This document shows positions 1 to 8,922 of a stretch of 64,000 bases of DNA, one piece after another. The DNA is from Kroppenstedtia sanguinis (GTDB taxonomy: Bacteria > Bacillota > Bacilli > Thermoactinomycetales > DSM-45169): positions 62,001 through 126,000 of the forward strand of contig NZ_JBNPXF010000008.1 of NCBI RefSeq assembly GCF_050433445.1. Direction: 5' to 3'. Below the pieces are notes generated by a model. It was not told where the DNA came from. It saw nothing but the letters and a program-made list of their open reading frames with translations, and did not search any database. How positions within the stretch are numbered: the stretch's first letter is position 1; each line of letters begins with the position of its first letter. A program made the position numbers and the translations under genes.

Positions 1-51
1 CGCCCCGTAGCGGCGGGTCAAATGGACCGTTTGCACCAATGTTTCCGACAT
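1..51 (-). CDS. ABC transporter ATP-binding protein, N-terminal start only (partial)
   Basis: Seventeen codons from an ATG at position 51 run off the left edge. The residues (MSETLVQTVHLTRRYGA) are typical of the first strand of an ABC ATPase. A strong site (AAGGAGGTGG) lies just upstream. It follows the sensor kinase by about 70 bp on the same strand, so it is probably the output transporter of that two-component system. The product is cut by the window, so subtype and substrate cannot be read. Confidence 0.6.
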   Translation of the reverse strand, partial: MSETLVQTVHLTRRYGA

Positions 52-120
52 TCTTTCCACCTCCTTCACCATCGTAGCGGGTAAAGGTGAAAGCTTCCGA
101 AACACTACCTGAACGGTACC

Positions 121-1848
121 TTAACTTTTCGGGGGCAGGCGGATCTCCACCTGGGTGCCAGATCCCGGTTGACTCTCCACTTGGATCTCTCCTCCATGGG
201 CTTCCACCAATTGCTTGGCAATGGCCATTCCCAGCCCCGTCCCTTGTTCCTGACCGGTGGAGGTGCCTCTGTAGTATCTGTCAAAGAGGCGGGCAACGCC
301 TTCCTCATCCATCCCTAGCCCATCATCTTCCACACGGAACAACAGTCCGGCGTAAGTACATTCCTCTTGCTCTCCTCGAATCTGTAACGCGAGACGGATT
401 CGGGTCCCCGGCGGGTTGTGGATAGCCGCATTGGCGATCAGATTATCCAACGCCCGCTTAAACCATGCCCCGTCCAGTGGATAGGTTACTCTCTCTTCAG
501 GAACATCCAATTGGATTTCACAGTTCTCAAATCGGGGATCATTGGCCAGATCGATTGCGGACCGCCGGAGCAACTCCGCTACATTCACAGGCCGGAGTTG
601 GAGTGGCAATGCCTCGTTTTTCAAACGGAAAGTCAGGCTCAAATCCTCTAACAATTGTTCCATATAATCCGATTTTTCCTGAATATATCCAGCGAATTGC
701 CGCACTTCCGCCTCTGTCCATTGAAACCGGTCAGTTGCCAACAGGTCAGCGTACCCTTTGATACTGGAGAGAGGCGTCTTCAAATCATGGGATACCCCGG
801 TGATCCACTCCTCCTGTGACTGTTCCAGGCGAGCCCGGGCTTCCTCGGTCTGTTTCAGGGATCCGGTCAAGGAATCCAGGGACTGGATCACCTCACGGTA
901 TACCCGGTAGGGCCTGTGTAGCTTCCCCTCCCCGGATCGGCTGACGGGACGCCCCCGTTTATCCTTCGGCTCCTGCAACTTCCCGTGGGACAGGTTTTTG
1001 AGCCAGTTCATCATATGGAGAATCGGAGAGCCCAACCGGCGACCGAAGAGGAAGGCGATGACCACCGTCATCAGCGCCCAGAGAAGAAAATAAATAAGTA
1101 CCATCCGGTCGTAGGACTCCGGTTGCGACTCATCCGCCACAACCGGTTCAGCGAGCAACCAAGTCCAGTCCCGTCCGTCCCGCCGGTCATGCCAGTAATG
1201 AAAGCTATACTCTGATCTTCCCCGCTGTGACAAAACCTCAATCACTTCTCCCGCCGTCAGTCGGTCCGGTTGAGAGGCGGGACGGCGATAAGACCCCACT
1301 TCCCTTCCCCTCTCATCCAGCACCTGCAACCAGCCGCCGTTTCTGCGAACCTCCTTCTGGATCGGATCCGGAAGCTGGATCCGATTTCTCCGAATCACCG
1401 CAGACTCCGCCACCCGTATGAGGAGAGAATTCCTCTCCATTCCCAAGATCCAGGTCAACTTCTTTCCCTTCACACTACCGTACCAGGTGTGGAGATCCGG
1501 GTGGGAGGTCACAGTCTCCTTCATAGTGCTGGGGGAGTATCGCCGGGGAATTACCTTCGGGACACCCCGGCGATACACCTCCTCCCCTTTGTCATCCAAG
1601 ATCTGCAGCCAGGCCGGCAGACGCTCCAGCTCCCGGATGCCTTCATCGGACAACCGGACCTGTTCTCCCTCCACCACCGTCGCTTTCTTCATATTTCGCA
1701 GCACATCCCCGATATAGGGGTTTTTCCCACCGGGAACATTAATCCCAAGATAAGTGGTGATCACCAGGAGGTAGAGAAAAAACATCCCTCCAAATAAAAG
1801 AAAGAGCCACAGCAGGAAACGCCAGGTCAGCCGGGCTTTAAGCGTCAC
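121..1848 (-). CDS. Sensor histidine kinase (HAMP, HisKA, HATPase_c)
   Basis: A 575-residue membrane sensor kinase starting at GTG (AGGGGG upstream). A first membrane helix lies at about residues 11-33 and a second at about 249-270, enclosing a roughly 215-residue extracellular sensor region. A HAMP-like segment follows. The H-box (SHDLKTPLSSIKGY) has the phospho-accepting His near residue 354. The N box (NLIANAAIHN) is near 469, G1 (DDGLGMDEEG) near 508 and G2 (GTGLGMAIAKQL) near 541. It overlaps the response regulator gene by 11 bp, so the two are translationally coupled. The large sensor domain argues against a BceS-type bacitracin kinase. The signal is unknown. Confidence 0.93.
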   Translation of the reverse strand: MTLKARLTWRFLLWLFLLFGGMFFLYLLVITTYLGINVPGGKNPYIGDVLRNMKKATVVEGEQVRLSDEGIRELERLPAWLQILDDKGEEVYRRGVPKVIPRRYSPSTMKETVTSHPDLHTWYGSVKGKKLTWILGMERNSLLIRVAESAVIRRNRIQLPDPIQKEVRRNGGWLQVLDERGREVGSYRRPASQPDRLTAGEVIEVLSQRGRSEYSFHYWHDRRDGRDWTWLLAEPVVADESQPESYDRMVLIYFLLWALMTVVIAFLFGRRLGSPILHMMNWLKNLSHGKLQEPKDKRGRPVSRSGEGKLHRPYRVYREVIQSLDSLTGSLKQTEEARARLEQSQEEWITGVSHDLKTPLSSIKGYADLLATDRFQWTEAEVRQFAGYIQEKSDYMEQLLEDLSLTFRLKNEALPLQLRPVNVAELLRRSAIDLANDPRFENCEIQLDVPEERVTYPLDGAWFKRALDNLIANAAIHNPPGTRIRLALQIRGEQEECTYAGLLFRVEDDGLGMDEEGVARLFDRYYRGTSTGQEQGTGLGMAIAKQLVEAHGGEIQVESQPGSGTQVEIRLPPKS

Positions 1849-2557
1849 GATGACGCCCCCTGTCCGTCGGGAGCAGTTTGTACCCCAAGCCTCTCACCGT
1901 GACCAAGTAGTGGGGAGTGGCTGGATTCGGCTCGATTTTCTCCCGCAGTCTACGGACGTGAACCATGACTGTGTTATCCTCTCCCAAACTCTCTTCTCCC
2001 CAGACCTGCTCATACAGCTGGGCTTTGCTGAAGATTCGATTGGGATGACGACAGAGAAAGGACAGCAGTTGAAGCTCCCTCGCCGGGCAAGGAATCACAG
2101 TCCCTTCCACAGTCAGTTGTCCCGCTCCCTCATCGACACGAAATCTTCCCCAATCATGGATCCGCGTTTCCACCTGAAACGGTTGTCCCGCCAATTGCTG
2201 ACGGCGGAGCTGAGCTTTGACCCGGGCAGCCACCTCCAAGGGGTTGAAAGGTTTGGTAATATAATCGTCCCCCCCAATTCCCAGTCCCATCAGCTTGTCC
2301 AGATCGTTGGAACGGGCGGTTAAAAACAAGATCGGCACTGTGGTGAAGGAGCGCAGCCGACGACATACTTCAAAACCCTCCAAATCCGGAAGCATCACAT
2401 CGAGTAAAACCAGATCCGGATTCCTTTCCCGGGCCAGACGGACGCCTTCCTCCCCGGTACGAGCGGTTAGGATCTTTTGAAATCCTTCCTTGCGCAATGT
2501 CACCTCCAGCATTTCCAGAAGGGAGGGCTCATCATCCACGAGTAAAAGAACAGCCAT
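1838..2557 (-). CDS. OmpR/PhoB-family response regulator
   Basis: A 239-residue regulator. The N-terminal receiver has the acidic pair after MAVLLLVDDE and a phospho-acceptor Asp at about residue 53 (LVLLDVMLPD). The C-terminal winged helix ends in the usual VRRLREKIE and VRGLGYKL motifs. The open frame extends further upstream, but the ATG at 2557 has GGAGAG in front and begins exactly at the family start. It is first in a minus-strand operon with the kinase and the ABC ATPase, which it probably controls. Confidence 0.93.
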   Translation of the reverse strand: MAVLLLVDDEPSLLEMLEVTLRKEGFQKILTARTGEEGVRLARERNPDLVLLDVMLPDLEGFEVCRRLRSFTTVPILFLTARSNDLDKLMGLGIGGDDYITKPFNPLEVAARVKAQLRRQQLAGQPFQVETRIHDWGRFRVDEGAGQLTVEGTVIPCPARELQLLSFLCRHPNRIFSKAQLYEQVWGEESLGEDNTVMVHVRRLREKIEPNPATPHYLVTVRGLGYKLLPTDRGRHRDA

Positions 2558-2702
2558 TTTACATCTCTCCGTTCCCATTCTATCGATTGGAATCAGTTCC
2601 AAACAAAAATAACCGCTGGCGAGAGCCGGCGGTCCCAGACAGAAGAAAAGTTGAAAAAGCAACCCCATCTCCCTTCATTCCATCTTAGCAGATGGTTCAC
2701 CC

Positions 2703-3629
2703 TTATGCCTCCCGCACCACGGTGACGATTTTCCCATCTCTAGCCACCTCGGTCTCGGGAAACAGAGCCCGGGCCTCCTCAGCCAGAGATTCCCCCTCTG
2801 CCAAAGCATACCGGGAACTGATATGGGTGAGAATCAATCGCCTTGCTTGGGCAGCACAAGCGGTTTCCGCTGCCTGAAGCGTGGTGGAATGAAAATGTTC
2901 TCGGGCCAAGTCTTCCCGATCCTTTCCATAGGTGGCTTCATGGACGAGAAGATCCACATCCTGGGCCAACTTCACCGCTGCTGCAGTAGGACGGGTATCT
3001 CCCAGGATCGCCAACCGCCGCCCTCGCTTCGGAGCATCGAGATAATCCTTCCCATCTAGGGTCCGTCCATCCGATAACCGGACCTTTTTTCCTTCCTTCA
3101 GCTGACGATAGTGAGGGCCTGGCGCCACCCCCTCCCGCTTCAACAGGTCGCTACGCAAAGTCCCCGGACGCTCGGGCTCTTCGATCCGGTATCCGTAACA
3201 GGGGATCCCATGCTCCAGTTGGGCCACCTGAATCCGGACGCCATCGCAGATGAATTCCGATCCATCCTCCACTTCCTGAAATGTATAAGGATAGCGAAGA
3301 TGTGTTCCGCTCACCTGCAAAGCCTTTTCCAGAAAGGCCTCCAACCCCAGCGGACCATAAATGGTGAGAGGGCGTTCGTCTTCCTGAAAGGAACGGGTTC
3401 CCAGCAGACCAGGCAGACCAAAAATATGATCTCCATGCAAATGCGTGATGAACAGCCGGCTCACCCGGGTCAGTTTGACTGTGGTGGAGAGAATCTGATG
3501 CTGGGTCCCCTCTCCGCAATCAAACAGCCAAGTGTCCCCGCTCCCCTCTGACCAGCGGAGAGCGATGGCCGACACATTCCGTTCCTTGGAAGGCGTCCCC
3601 GCTCCGGTTCCCAGGAAAATCAACTCCAT
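2703..3629 (-). CDS. rnz: Ribonuclease Z
   Basis: A 308-residue metallo-beta-lactamase-fold endonuclease that removes 3' trailers of tRNA precursors. The HxHxDH zinc motif (THLHGDH) is at residues 62-68. The later metal residues are in the HEATYG and HFHST segments, with the usual terminal LTHISSRY. The start at 3629 has a strong AGGAGGTG site; a longer frame upstream has no such support. Length matches the RNase Z family. Confidence 0.95.
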   Translation of the reverse strand: MELIFLGTGAGTPSKERNVSAIALRWSEGSGDTWLFDCGEGTQHQILSTTVKLTRVSRLFITHLHGDHIFGLPGLLGTRSFQEDERPLTIYGPLGLEAFLEKALQVSGTHLRYPYTFQEVEDGSEFICDGVRIQVAQLEHGIPCYGYRIEEPERPGTLRSDLLKREGVAPGPHYRQLKEGKKVRLSDGRTLDGKDYLDAPKRGRRLAILGDTRPTAAAVKLAQDVDLLVHEATYGKDREDLAREHFHSTTLQAAETACAAQARRLILTHISSRYALAEGESLAEEARALFPETEVARDGKIVTVVREA

Positions 3630-3856
3630 CGATTTTTTCACCTCCTGCTCCAACCCCCAACACCCATCCAGGAAGGAAGTGGAATCAATCCCGTCGGGAT
3701 GGAGTTTCACCACATTACCTTGAGTCTCTCCTCTTCCTATCTCAAGGCTTCAAACCATCGAGATTGAGTGCCTGAGTAAAATTGATATACCTATGGTATG
3801 CAAGGTTGCTTACCGCTTATTTTTCGGTTCATCCACAGCCTTGGCCCTGCCTCTTC

Positions 3857-4690
3857 TCATTTTTGTGCCATCGGATATTGGATCCCTTTCCATCCGTAGA
3901 CTTGGATCAGCTGAAAAGTAGCATAAACGCCCTCTTTGTCTCTCCACATTCGATCGTATCGTTGCAAAACCTCCCGGATCATCCCCTTTTCCTGCACTGG
4001 GGAGACGGAATGTTCTCGGATCCGTGCTGCTCCCGCGCCCATGCTCCGCACTGCTGTCAGGAGATCCTTGGCAGAGGAGTGGGGAAGCCGTTGCCAACAC
4101 TGCAAGAATCGGGGAGAGGAGATTCCCGCCTGTTCCAGTCGTCGGATCCATTCCCGTTCAGAATGAAAGGCACCCACCTGTCGGGAAGGGGGAAGCCCCA
4201 TCTCCTTTTCAACGGCATCATAGATCCAAGCCAACTCCTGAAGTGTATCCGGACCAAAAGCAGAAAGAATCAGAAAACCACCGGGCCGAAGGGCATCTAC
4301 CAGTCGTTGCAAAGTGATTTCCGGGTTTTGCAACCAATGGATGACAGCATTGGCAGCAATCAAATCATAGCATTCCTCACCCAGAGGATCTTCTTCTACA
4401 TCTCCCACCCAATAACGGACCGGACTGCCTGTCCGCTCCATGGCAGTCGCCGCCATCTTGGGGGACAGGTCCATCCCAACCAGGCCTGTATCGGGGAAAT
4501 ATTCCGAGAGCAACTGGGTTAAATAGCCGGTTCCACACCCTACCTCCAGTATGCTCCTTGCTTCCACCCTGTTTTCTTCCAGCGTCTGTATGATCCGGTG
4601 GGCCATCCGTTGCTGAACCACAGCGTGCCTGTCGTATACTTCGGCCTGCCGGTTAAAAGTCAGAGCAATTCTTTTTTTCTCCAATCTCAT
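3857..4690 (-). CDS. bioC: Malonyl-ACP O-methyltransferase
   Basis: A 277-residue class I SAM-dependent methyltransferase with motif I ILEVGCGTGYLTQLL near residue 48 and the BioC-type segments HWLQNPEITL and SAFGPDTLQEL. BioC methylates malonyl-ACP so that the fatty-acid machinery can make the pimeloyl moiety of biotin. No other biotin gene is in the window, so it stands alone. ATG at 4690 is preferred; an in-frame TTG two codons upstream sits only 4 nt from the GGAG. The assignment rests on motif resemblance. Confidence 0.8.
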   Translation of the reverse strand: MRLEKKRIALTFNRQAEVYDRHAVVQQRMAHRIIQTLEENRVEARSILEVGCGTGYLTQLLSEYFPDTGLVGMDLSPKMAATAMERTGSPVRYWVGDVEEDPLGEECYDLIAANAVIHWLQNPEITLQRLVDALRPGGFLILSAFGPDTLQELAWIYDAVEKEMGLPPSRQVGAFHSEREWIRRLEQAGISSPRFLQCWQRLPHSSAKDLLTAVRSMGAGAARIREHSVSPVQEKGMIREVLQRYDRMWRDKEGVYATFQLIQVYGWKGIQYPMAQK

Positions 4691-4835
4691 TTCCAAAGGG
4701 CTCCTTCACTCGATCCTACGGAGCGAAGATCCGACACCGATCCCGATCAATGGCGTCTGACCGGTTGGGTTTCCCTCCGCTTCATCGATGATAGGTTCCT
4801 TTTCATCCTATCATATCGTTCAGCAAAAACGTTGT

Positions 4836-4952
4836 AAAAAATCCCTTTCTAGAAGTGTTGTGAACCCCTGCGTTTGCAGAGGGTCGGGATGGGGTTTTAC
4901 ATGTCGTTTTCGTGGTTCTATCGATCCAAAATCATTCCATGTGCAAGGGCCC
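4836..4952. repeat. Imperfect palindromic intergenic repeat, family 2 (copy 1)
   Basis: Contains TCTAGAAGTGTTGTGAA at the left and a GGGGTTTTACATG / TTCCATGTGCAAGGGC pair that can fold back. The same landmarks recur near 22755, 30857, 31084, 45806 and 58166. Edges are approximate; no target duplication was found. Confidence 0.6.
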
Positions 4953-4967
4953 AGGTACTGGGGATTA

Positions 4968-5227
4968 CAGGACTGTTGATGAACCATCAAGTGGATGATG
5001 GGAAGAGCGAAACGATCCTTTCGCTCCTCCCATTGCCCCCATCGTAAAATATGGCTTGAGGGGACGAGGATGGTGGGACGGCTACGATCTCTTGCAAAGA
5101 ACGCATAGCGAGACCCGGGAGCGGAAAGCGACCCTGGCGAGACTTGTGCCCTATGGGTGCAAAGGCTCTTCACCGCCCCACATCCCGACTTATTTCCTGT
5201 CTAAAATATGGCTAATCAACACGCCTG
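4968..5227. mobile_element. MITE-like element, copy A (260 bp)
   Basis: Ends are CAGGACTGTTGATGAACC and GGCTAATCAACACGCCTG, imperfect inverted repeats of each other. It is flanked by a perfect 9-bp duplication TGGGGATTA (4959-4967 and 5228-5236). The core holds two potential hairpins, one around GGGAAGAGCGAAA and one formed by GGATGGTGGGACGG and its complement. Like copy C it has about 65 extra bp inside the second arm. No coding capacity is seen. Confidence 0.9.
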
Positions 5228-5347
5228 TGGGGATTACGTTTTTTCTCTCTTAGTAGAAATGATTTGAACATGTCGTCCTGGGTCAGCACCCACACTATTT
5301 TTTCACAAAAAAAATATGCCCCTTTTCAGGAGCACTTCCCTTCTCTC

Positions 5348-6856
5348 TCAATTGGGATCGCTGAGGATGATATGCATGGACTTAGCTGCCTGGATGCGTT
5401 GCCCATTCAATGTGATTTCAACATCTTGTGGCGCACCGATGGTAATCCAAAGCTCTGTCTTGGCGCCCTGTTCCAATTTGAAGGAATAACCTTCCCCGGA
5501 TTGCAGAGTGAAATCTTTCAGGTAGCTGCCCTCAACCGCTTCTTTCTGATCCCGGATCTGAATCCAGCTGGAATCCTGGGCTTTAAACTGTAAGTCTACT
5601 GCAGCCGGTTCACTCAACTTATACTCGGAAAAACCGGCTCCCTGATTCACCGAAACCACCTGTGCCGACGACGAATTGTTGTTATTATCTGTTGAGGCGA
5701 CATTGGTTTGGCCCTCTCCAGATGGCTGCGGTTTCTCTTGCACCTGTTCCTCTTCGTTCAGACTATTATAGGCCAGGACCGCGGTCATCGGAACCAGGAC
5801 AATGGCTGCAAACACCGCAATACGAGCTGCCCAGGTTTTTGGGAGCTTAGCCACCCATTTGCCTACGCCCTTCGCCTTCGGTGAAATATCGATGGCTTTT
5901 CGTGCAGCGGTTCGTGACAAGTGCCCTTCCCCATCTTCCACCGGCGGTTGATAAGGAACTAGTGCACCGGTAGATCGTGAAGGCAAACCGCCGACAGGTT
6001 CGGGATATAGTTCCGATCCGGTATCCTCGGCGTAGGGGGATTCGGACATTCCTTCGATGGAATTTGCCGCAGTGTGACGCCCACTCCGTCTCAAAGGCCT
6101 CGGATTCCTGAAATCGGTTGAATCCGAACGGGTCCCCCACTCTCTATCGCCTACACCGGATTCCCCCACCGGGGTGGTACCGAAATCATTTCCCCCTGGA
6201 GCACCGGCAGGATATTCGGTATCAGAATCAGATGAAGGAACCTGAGTTTGTCCCCCCCGGTGAGAACCGGTATGACGGAGTGCAGGAAGTTGGCAAGTGA
6301 CTTCTGTGTTTTTTCCCATCCGACTTCTGCCAGAATGGAGCCCTCCCTGCTGTGGATCAACAGACTCCTCGATCCCGGAATCCGAGAGCGAGGGAAGAGC
6401 CTTAGAGTGACGGGTCCGGTAAGGGTCATATTCCTCCTGATGACCATGACTAGAGGATGGTGCCGGAAGATTTGTGCTAGTGCCCATCGGTTCGGAATTT
6501 CGCCGATGGATCATTGTATTTTGAAAGTCTTGGGAACCTCCCCCCACAGGGTTCCAAGAGCCTGTCATCTGATTCATGGTCGCGGTGGAATCCAGTCCAT
6601 TCCCATTCTCGCTGTTGTCACCCTCTGGAATCGGGCGATATCTCTTCAACAAATAGGTCGGTTCCAGACCCACGATTTTGGCATAGGCCCGAATATGAGA
6701 CCGGACAAAGAAGGGACTGGAAATCTTATTAAAATCACCATTTTCCAATGCCCTCAGACTGACGATGTCTATCTTAGTTTGGTCCCTGATCTCATCCAGA
6801 GACAGACCGGCCTGCTCCCGGGCTTGTCTCAGCTGGTATCCGATCTCCTCCCACAC
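5348..6856 (-). CDS. RodZ-like protein: XRE HTH, linker, membrane helix, DUF4115
   Basis: An N-terminal HTH_25-type helix-turn-helix (residues about 1-70, IGYQLRQAREQAGLSLDEI) is followed by a long Ser/Gly/Arg/Asp-rich cytoplasmic linker of about 270 residues. Then come one membrane helix (ARIAVFAAIVLVPMTAVLA) and an extracellular DUF4115 beta domain ending LNGQRIQAAKSMHIILSD. The layout is that of RodZ, which links MreB to the elongation machinery. The linker is much longer than in Bacillus RodZ. I chose GTG at 6856 because GGGAGGTGG lies 5-7 nt upstream; ATG at 6874 (six codons earlier) has no good site. Confidence 0.85.
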   Translation of the reverse strand: MWEEIGYQLRQAREQAGLSLDEIRDQTKIDIVSLRALENGDFNKISSPFFVRSHIRAYAKIVGLEPTYLLKRYRPIPEGDNSENGNGLDSTATMNQMTGSWNPVGGGSQDFQNTMIHRRNSEPMGTSTNLPAPSSSHGHQEEYDPYRTRHSKALPSLSDSGIEESVDPQQGGLHSGRSRMGKNTEVTCQLPALRHTGSHRGGQTQVPSSDSDTEYPAGAPGGNDFGTTPVGESGVGDREWGTRSDSTDFRNPRPLRRSGRHTAANSIEGMSESPYAEDTGSELYPEPVGGLPSRSTGALVPYQPPVEDGEGHLSRTAARKAIDISPKAKGVGKWVAKLPKTWAARIAVFAAIVLVPMTAVLAYNSLNEEEQVQEKPQPSGEGQTNVASTDNNNNSSSAQVVSVNQGAGFSEYKLSEPAAVDLQFKAQDSSWIQIRDQKEAVEGSYLKDFTLQSGEGYSFKLEQGAKTELWITIGAPQDVEITLNGQRIQAAKSMHIILSDPN

Positions 6857-7039
6857 AGAGACCACCTCCCGCATTTTTTCACAATCCGCTTGCTTAAGAC
6901 TTTTCACGGCTAACCCGTTTACATCCTGTATAAATCGCGAGGTAATTATATAGGACTTTTGTGTTATCATTTAAGTCTGCTAGAGTATAAAACAAATCAC
7001 TTGGACATTCAAGTCTATCTCTGGTGAGGAGGAACCGCC

Positions 7040-7144
7040 TTGAACTGGTTAAAACGCCTAGGTGCGAACATTTATTTCATCATCATCATAGGGCTCGCCC
7101 TGTTGTTACTCCTATTGGGGGGAGTGAAAGTGTTCGGAGGATAA
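7040..7144 (+). CDS. Small single-pass membrane protein (34 aa), unknown
   Basis: A TTG start lies 7 nt after a strong AGGAGG (in GTGAGGAGGAACC). The peptide has a basic N-terminus (NWLKRLG), one hydrophobic helix (IYFIIIIGLALLLLLL) and a short tail. It is divergent from the RodZ-like gene with about 180 bp between them. Function is unknown; support is the ribosome binding site plus a clean membrane-helix pattern. Confidence 0.55.
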   Translation: MNWLKRLGANIYFIIIIGLALLLLLLGGVKVFGG

Positions 7145-7226
7145 CGCCCGTAGTTTTGGCAGCGTCCCCCGCCAGTTGATCCCGCTTGTCCGAAGAGATT
7201 GTCTTCTATACTATAACACTTTGAAT

Positions 7227-7448
7227 TCAACAAGGCACGAACATGGGAGAAGAACTGTTCATTGAGAGTAAAAAAAGTTTTTTATTTACTACCTTTAGTC
7301 GATAAATCGCAAACAAAACCAGTTGACAATCCACCAGGTTCCTTAATACGGAAGGAGGGAACCCTGATGCCCGCCGATGCTCCACCTTGATCAACACAAT
7401 CTGGTAGTATTCGTCCACCAGCACGATTCTGGACACCAGCCCCTCCAC
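7227..7448 (-). CDS. Unrecognised short ORF (73 aa), possibly a remnant
   Basis: Reads MEGLVSRIVLVDEYYQIVLI near its start and loses composition later. It lies in an otherwise gene-free 660-bp stretch next to a MITE. No convincing ribosome binding site is visible. The first 30 residues look protein-like and could be the tail of a decayed gene, but I cannot name a family. Confidence 0.2.
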   Translation of the reverse strand: MEGLVSRIVLVDEYYQIVLIKVEHRRASGFPPSVLRNLVDCQLVLFAIYRLKVVNKKLFLLSMNSSSPMFVPC

Positions 7449-7515
7449 TTCTGTCTCTCTTATAAAGTGGTTCTAAATAGTCTCCTGGTAACAAATTTGT
7501 TGAAATCGATGGCCC

Positions 7516-7701
7516 CAGAGCTGTTGATGAACCATAAAGTGGTTGAAGGGACGAAACAATCCTTTCGCTCTTCCCATTGCCCCTCATCGTAAAATCTCTT
7601 GAGGGGACGGAGATGGTGGGACGGATACGATCTCTTACAGAGAGCGCAAAGGCTCTTCACCGTCCTACTCCTACCTAAATTAGGGCTAATCAACACGCCT
7701 G
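7516..7701. mobile_element. MITE-like element, copy B (186 bp)
   Basis: Inverted ends CAGAGCTGTTGATGAACC and GGCTAATCAACACGCCTG. Perfect 9-bp target duplication CGATGGCCC at 7507-7515 and 7702-7710. Compact core with both hairpins and without the 65-bp insertion of copies A and C. Confidence 0.9.
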
Positions 7702-7773
7702 CGATGGCCCCTCCTTTCTGCGTTATTCTCAGGATCCCGTTCTCCAGCGGTAGGGCTCCACCCGCCCTCTATA

Positions 7774-7800
7774 AAAAAACCCCCGAAATCCGGGGGGAGA
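7774..7800 (-). terminator. Terminator of the NlpC/P60 gene
   Basis: Stem CCCCCG/CGGGGG with a 5-nt loop, followed on the minus strand by a run of seven T. It lies just beyond the stop at 7806. Confidence 0.85.
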
Positions 7801-7805
7801 AAAAA

Positions 7806-8447
7806 TCAACGTACGCGAGTCGCCTTGACAAAGCCTTGATCCAACCAGGGGGTGCTCAATTTGTCGTAGCGTACACCACCAGGGCCCCAAGTGTGGAGCA
7901 CTTTTCCATTTCCGGCGTAGATGGCCACGTGGCCGATTTGAGACTTGCCTCGCAATTTAAAGAAGAGCAAATCTCCTTTTTGCAATTGGTTACGAGGAAC
8001 GTCCACGCCGACCTTGGATTGAGATCGGGACGAACGGGGAAGGTCGATACCATTCTGTTTAAAAACATGTTGGGTAAATGCTGAACAATCGAACTTGCCT
8101 TCCTTGGCATAATTGGCTCCCAATCGATACGGGGTTCCCATGAATTTTTCACCGGTAGCAATGATCTTGTCCCCAAAACTGCTATTCTGTTCCTCTTGAA
8201 CAGGTTGCTGCGCATCGGGCGAAGGATTGGAAGGTTGGTTAGGTTGTGAAGATTCCGGCTTTGACGCCTCGGGTTTTTTAGCTTGGACCGATTTGACGAA
8301 GTTGTATTTGATACCTACCTGTTTGAAGATACTTTGGACGTCTGCCGAAGCGGCATGGGCTTGTCCCGCCGCAGGGGCCGCCGTTCCCAGCAGAAGAAAC
8401 GCTGTTGACGTGAGCACCACTTTTTTCAATATTTTAGTGTTCCGCAT
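7806..8447 (-). CDS. Secreted NlpC/P60 peptidoglycan endopeptidase
   Basis: A 213-residue exported cell-wall hydrolase. The signal peptide has a basic start and hydrophobic core ending near AGQAHAAS. A short region and a Pro/Ser/Gln linker (residues about 60-88) follow, then an NlpC/P60 domain. The catalytic Cys is in FDCSAF, the His in IGHVAIY, and the third polar residue is probably the His in VLHTW. Such enzymes cut D-Glu/diaminopimelate bonds in stem peptides. ATG at 8447 follows AAAGGAGG; a TTG one codon earlier is a possible alternative. Monocistronic, with its own terminator. Confidence 0.92.
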   Translation of the reverse strand: MRNTKILKKVVLTSTAFLLLGTAAPAAGQAHAASADVQSIFKQVGIKYNFVKSVQAKKPEASKPESSQPNQPSNPSPDAQQPVQEEQNSSFGDKIIATGEKFMGTPYRLGANYAKEGKFDCSAFTQHVFKQNGIDLPRSSRSQSKVGVDVPRNQLQKGDLLFFKLRGKSQIGHVAIYAGNGKVLHTWGPGGVRYDKLSTPWLDQGFVKATRVR

Positions 8448-8922
8448 CAAATCCTCCTTTGTTTAGCTGGTTTTTTCAAACTCAGGGACATACTAACACA
8501 GGATTCGGGTGATCTTGATTGTCAGATTTATGTAATTCAGCCTGATCAAAGGGATTGACTCCCGTTGACCGTCTCTAACGATTCTCCCCGAATCCCCAGA
8601 ATATCAGGCCTTACCCCGCCCTACTCTTCCAAATATATCAGTGATTTTATGGCAATAAATAACTTTAAGACCATAATAAAGCATACTTGCATCCGCCTTC
8701 TTTTCAATATAATGGTCACACATGACGATAATCTGATGTCTTCGGTTGAAATGGCTTGTTTTTTGCATTATAGTTCGGAAAAGGAGCTTACATAATAAGA
8801 TGAAACTGGCTCTGGGAGGATCCGGGAAGCTGCGAAGATGAACTCTTATCCCTTTTCATGAATCTCTTCTGTTTCCACCGGATCGGAAAAACACAGTTCA
8901 CCCAAAGGAAAGAAGGGATACC
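8448..8922. other. 475-bp non-coding gap
   Basis: AT-rich in the middle. It should contain the promoters of the divergent NlpC/P60 and ptsI genes. A TTGCAT and TATAAT pair near 8690-8715 has a short 15-nt spacer, so I do not call it. No ptsH-like gene is present here. Confidence 0.4.

Noticed and set aside
7227..7448. Calling the 73-residue frame a site-specific recombinase tail
   Set aside because: The resemblance is a few hydrophobic residues only; no catalytic motif or start site supports it.
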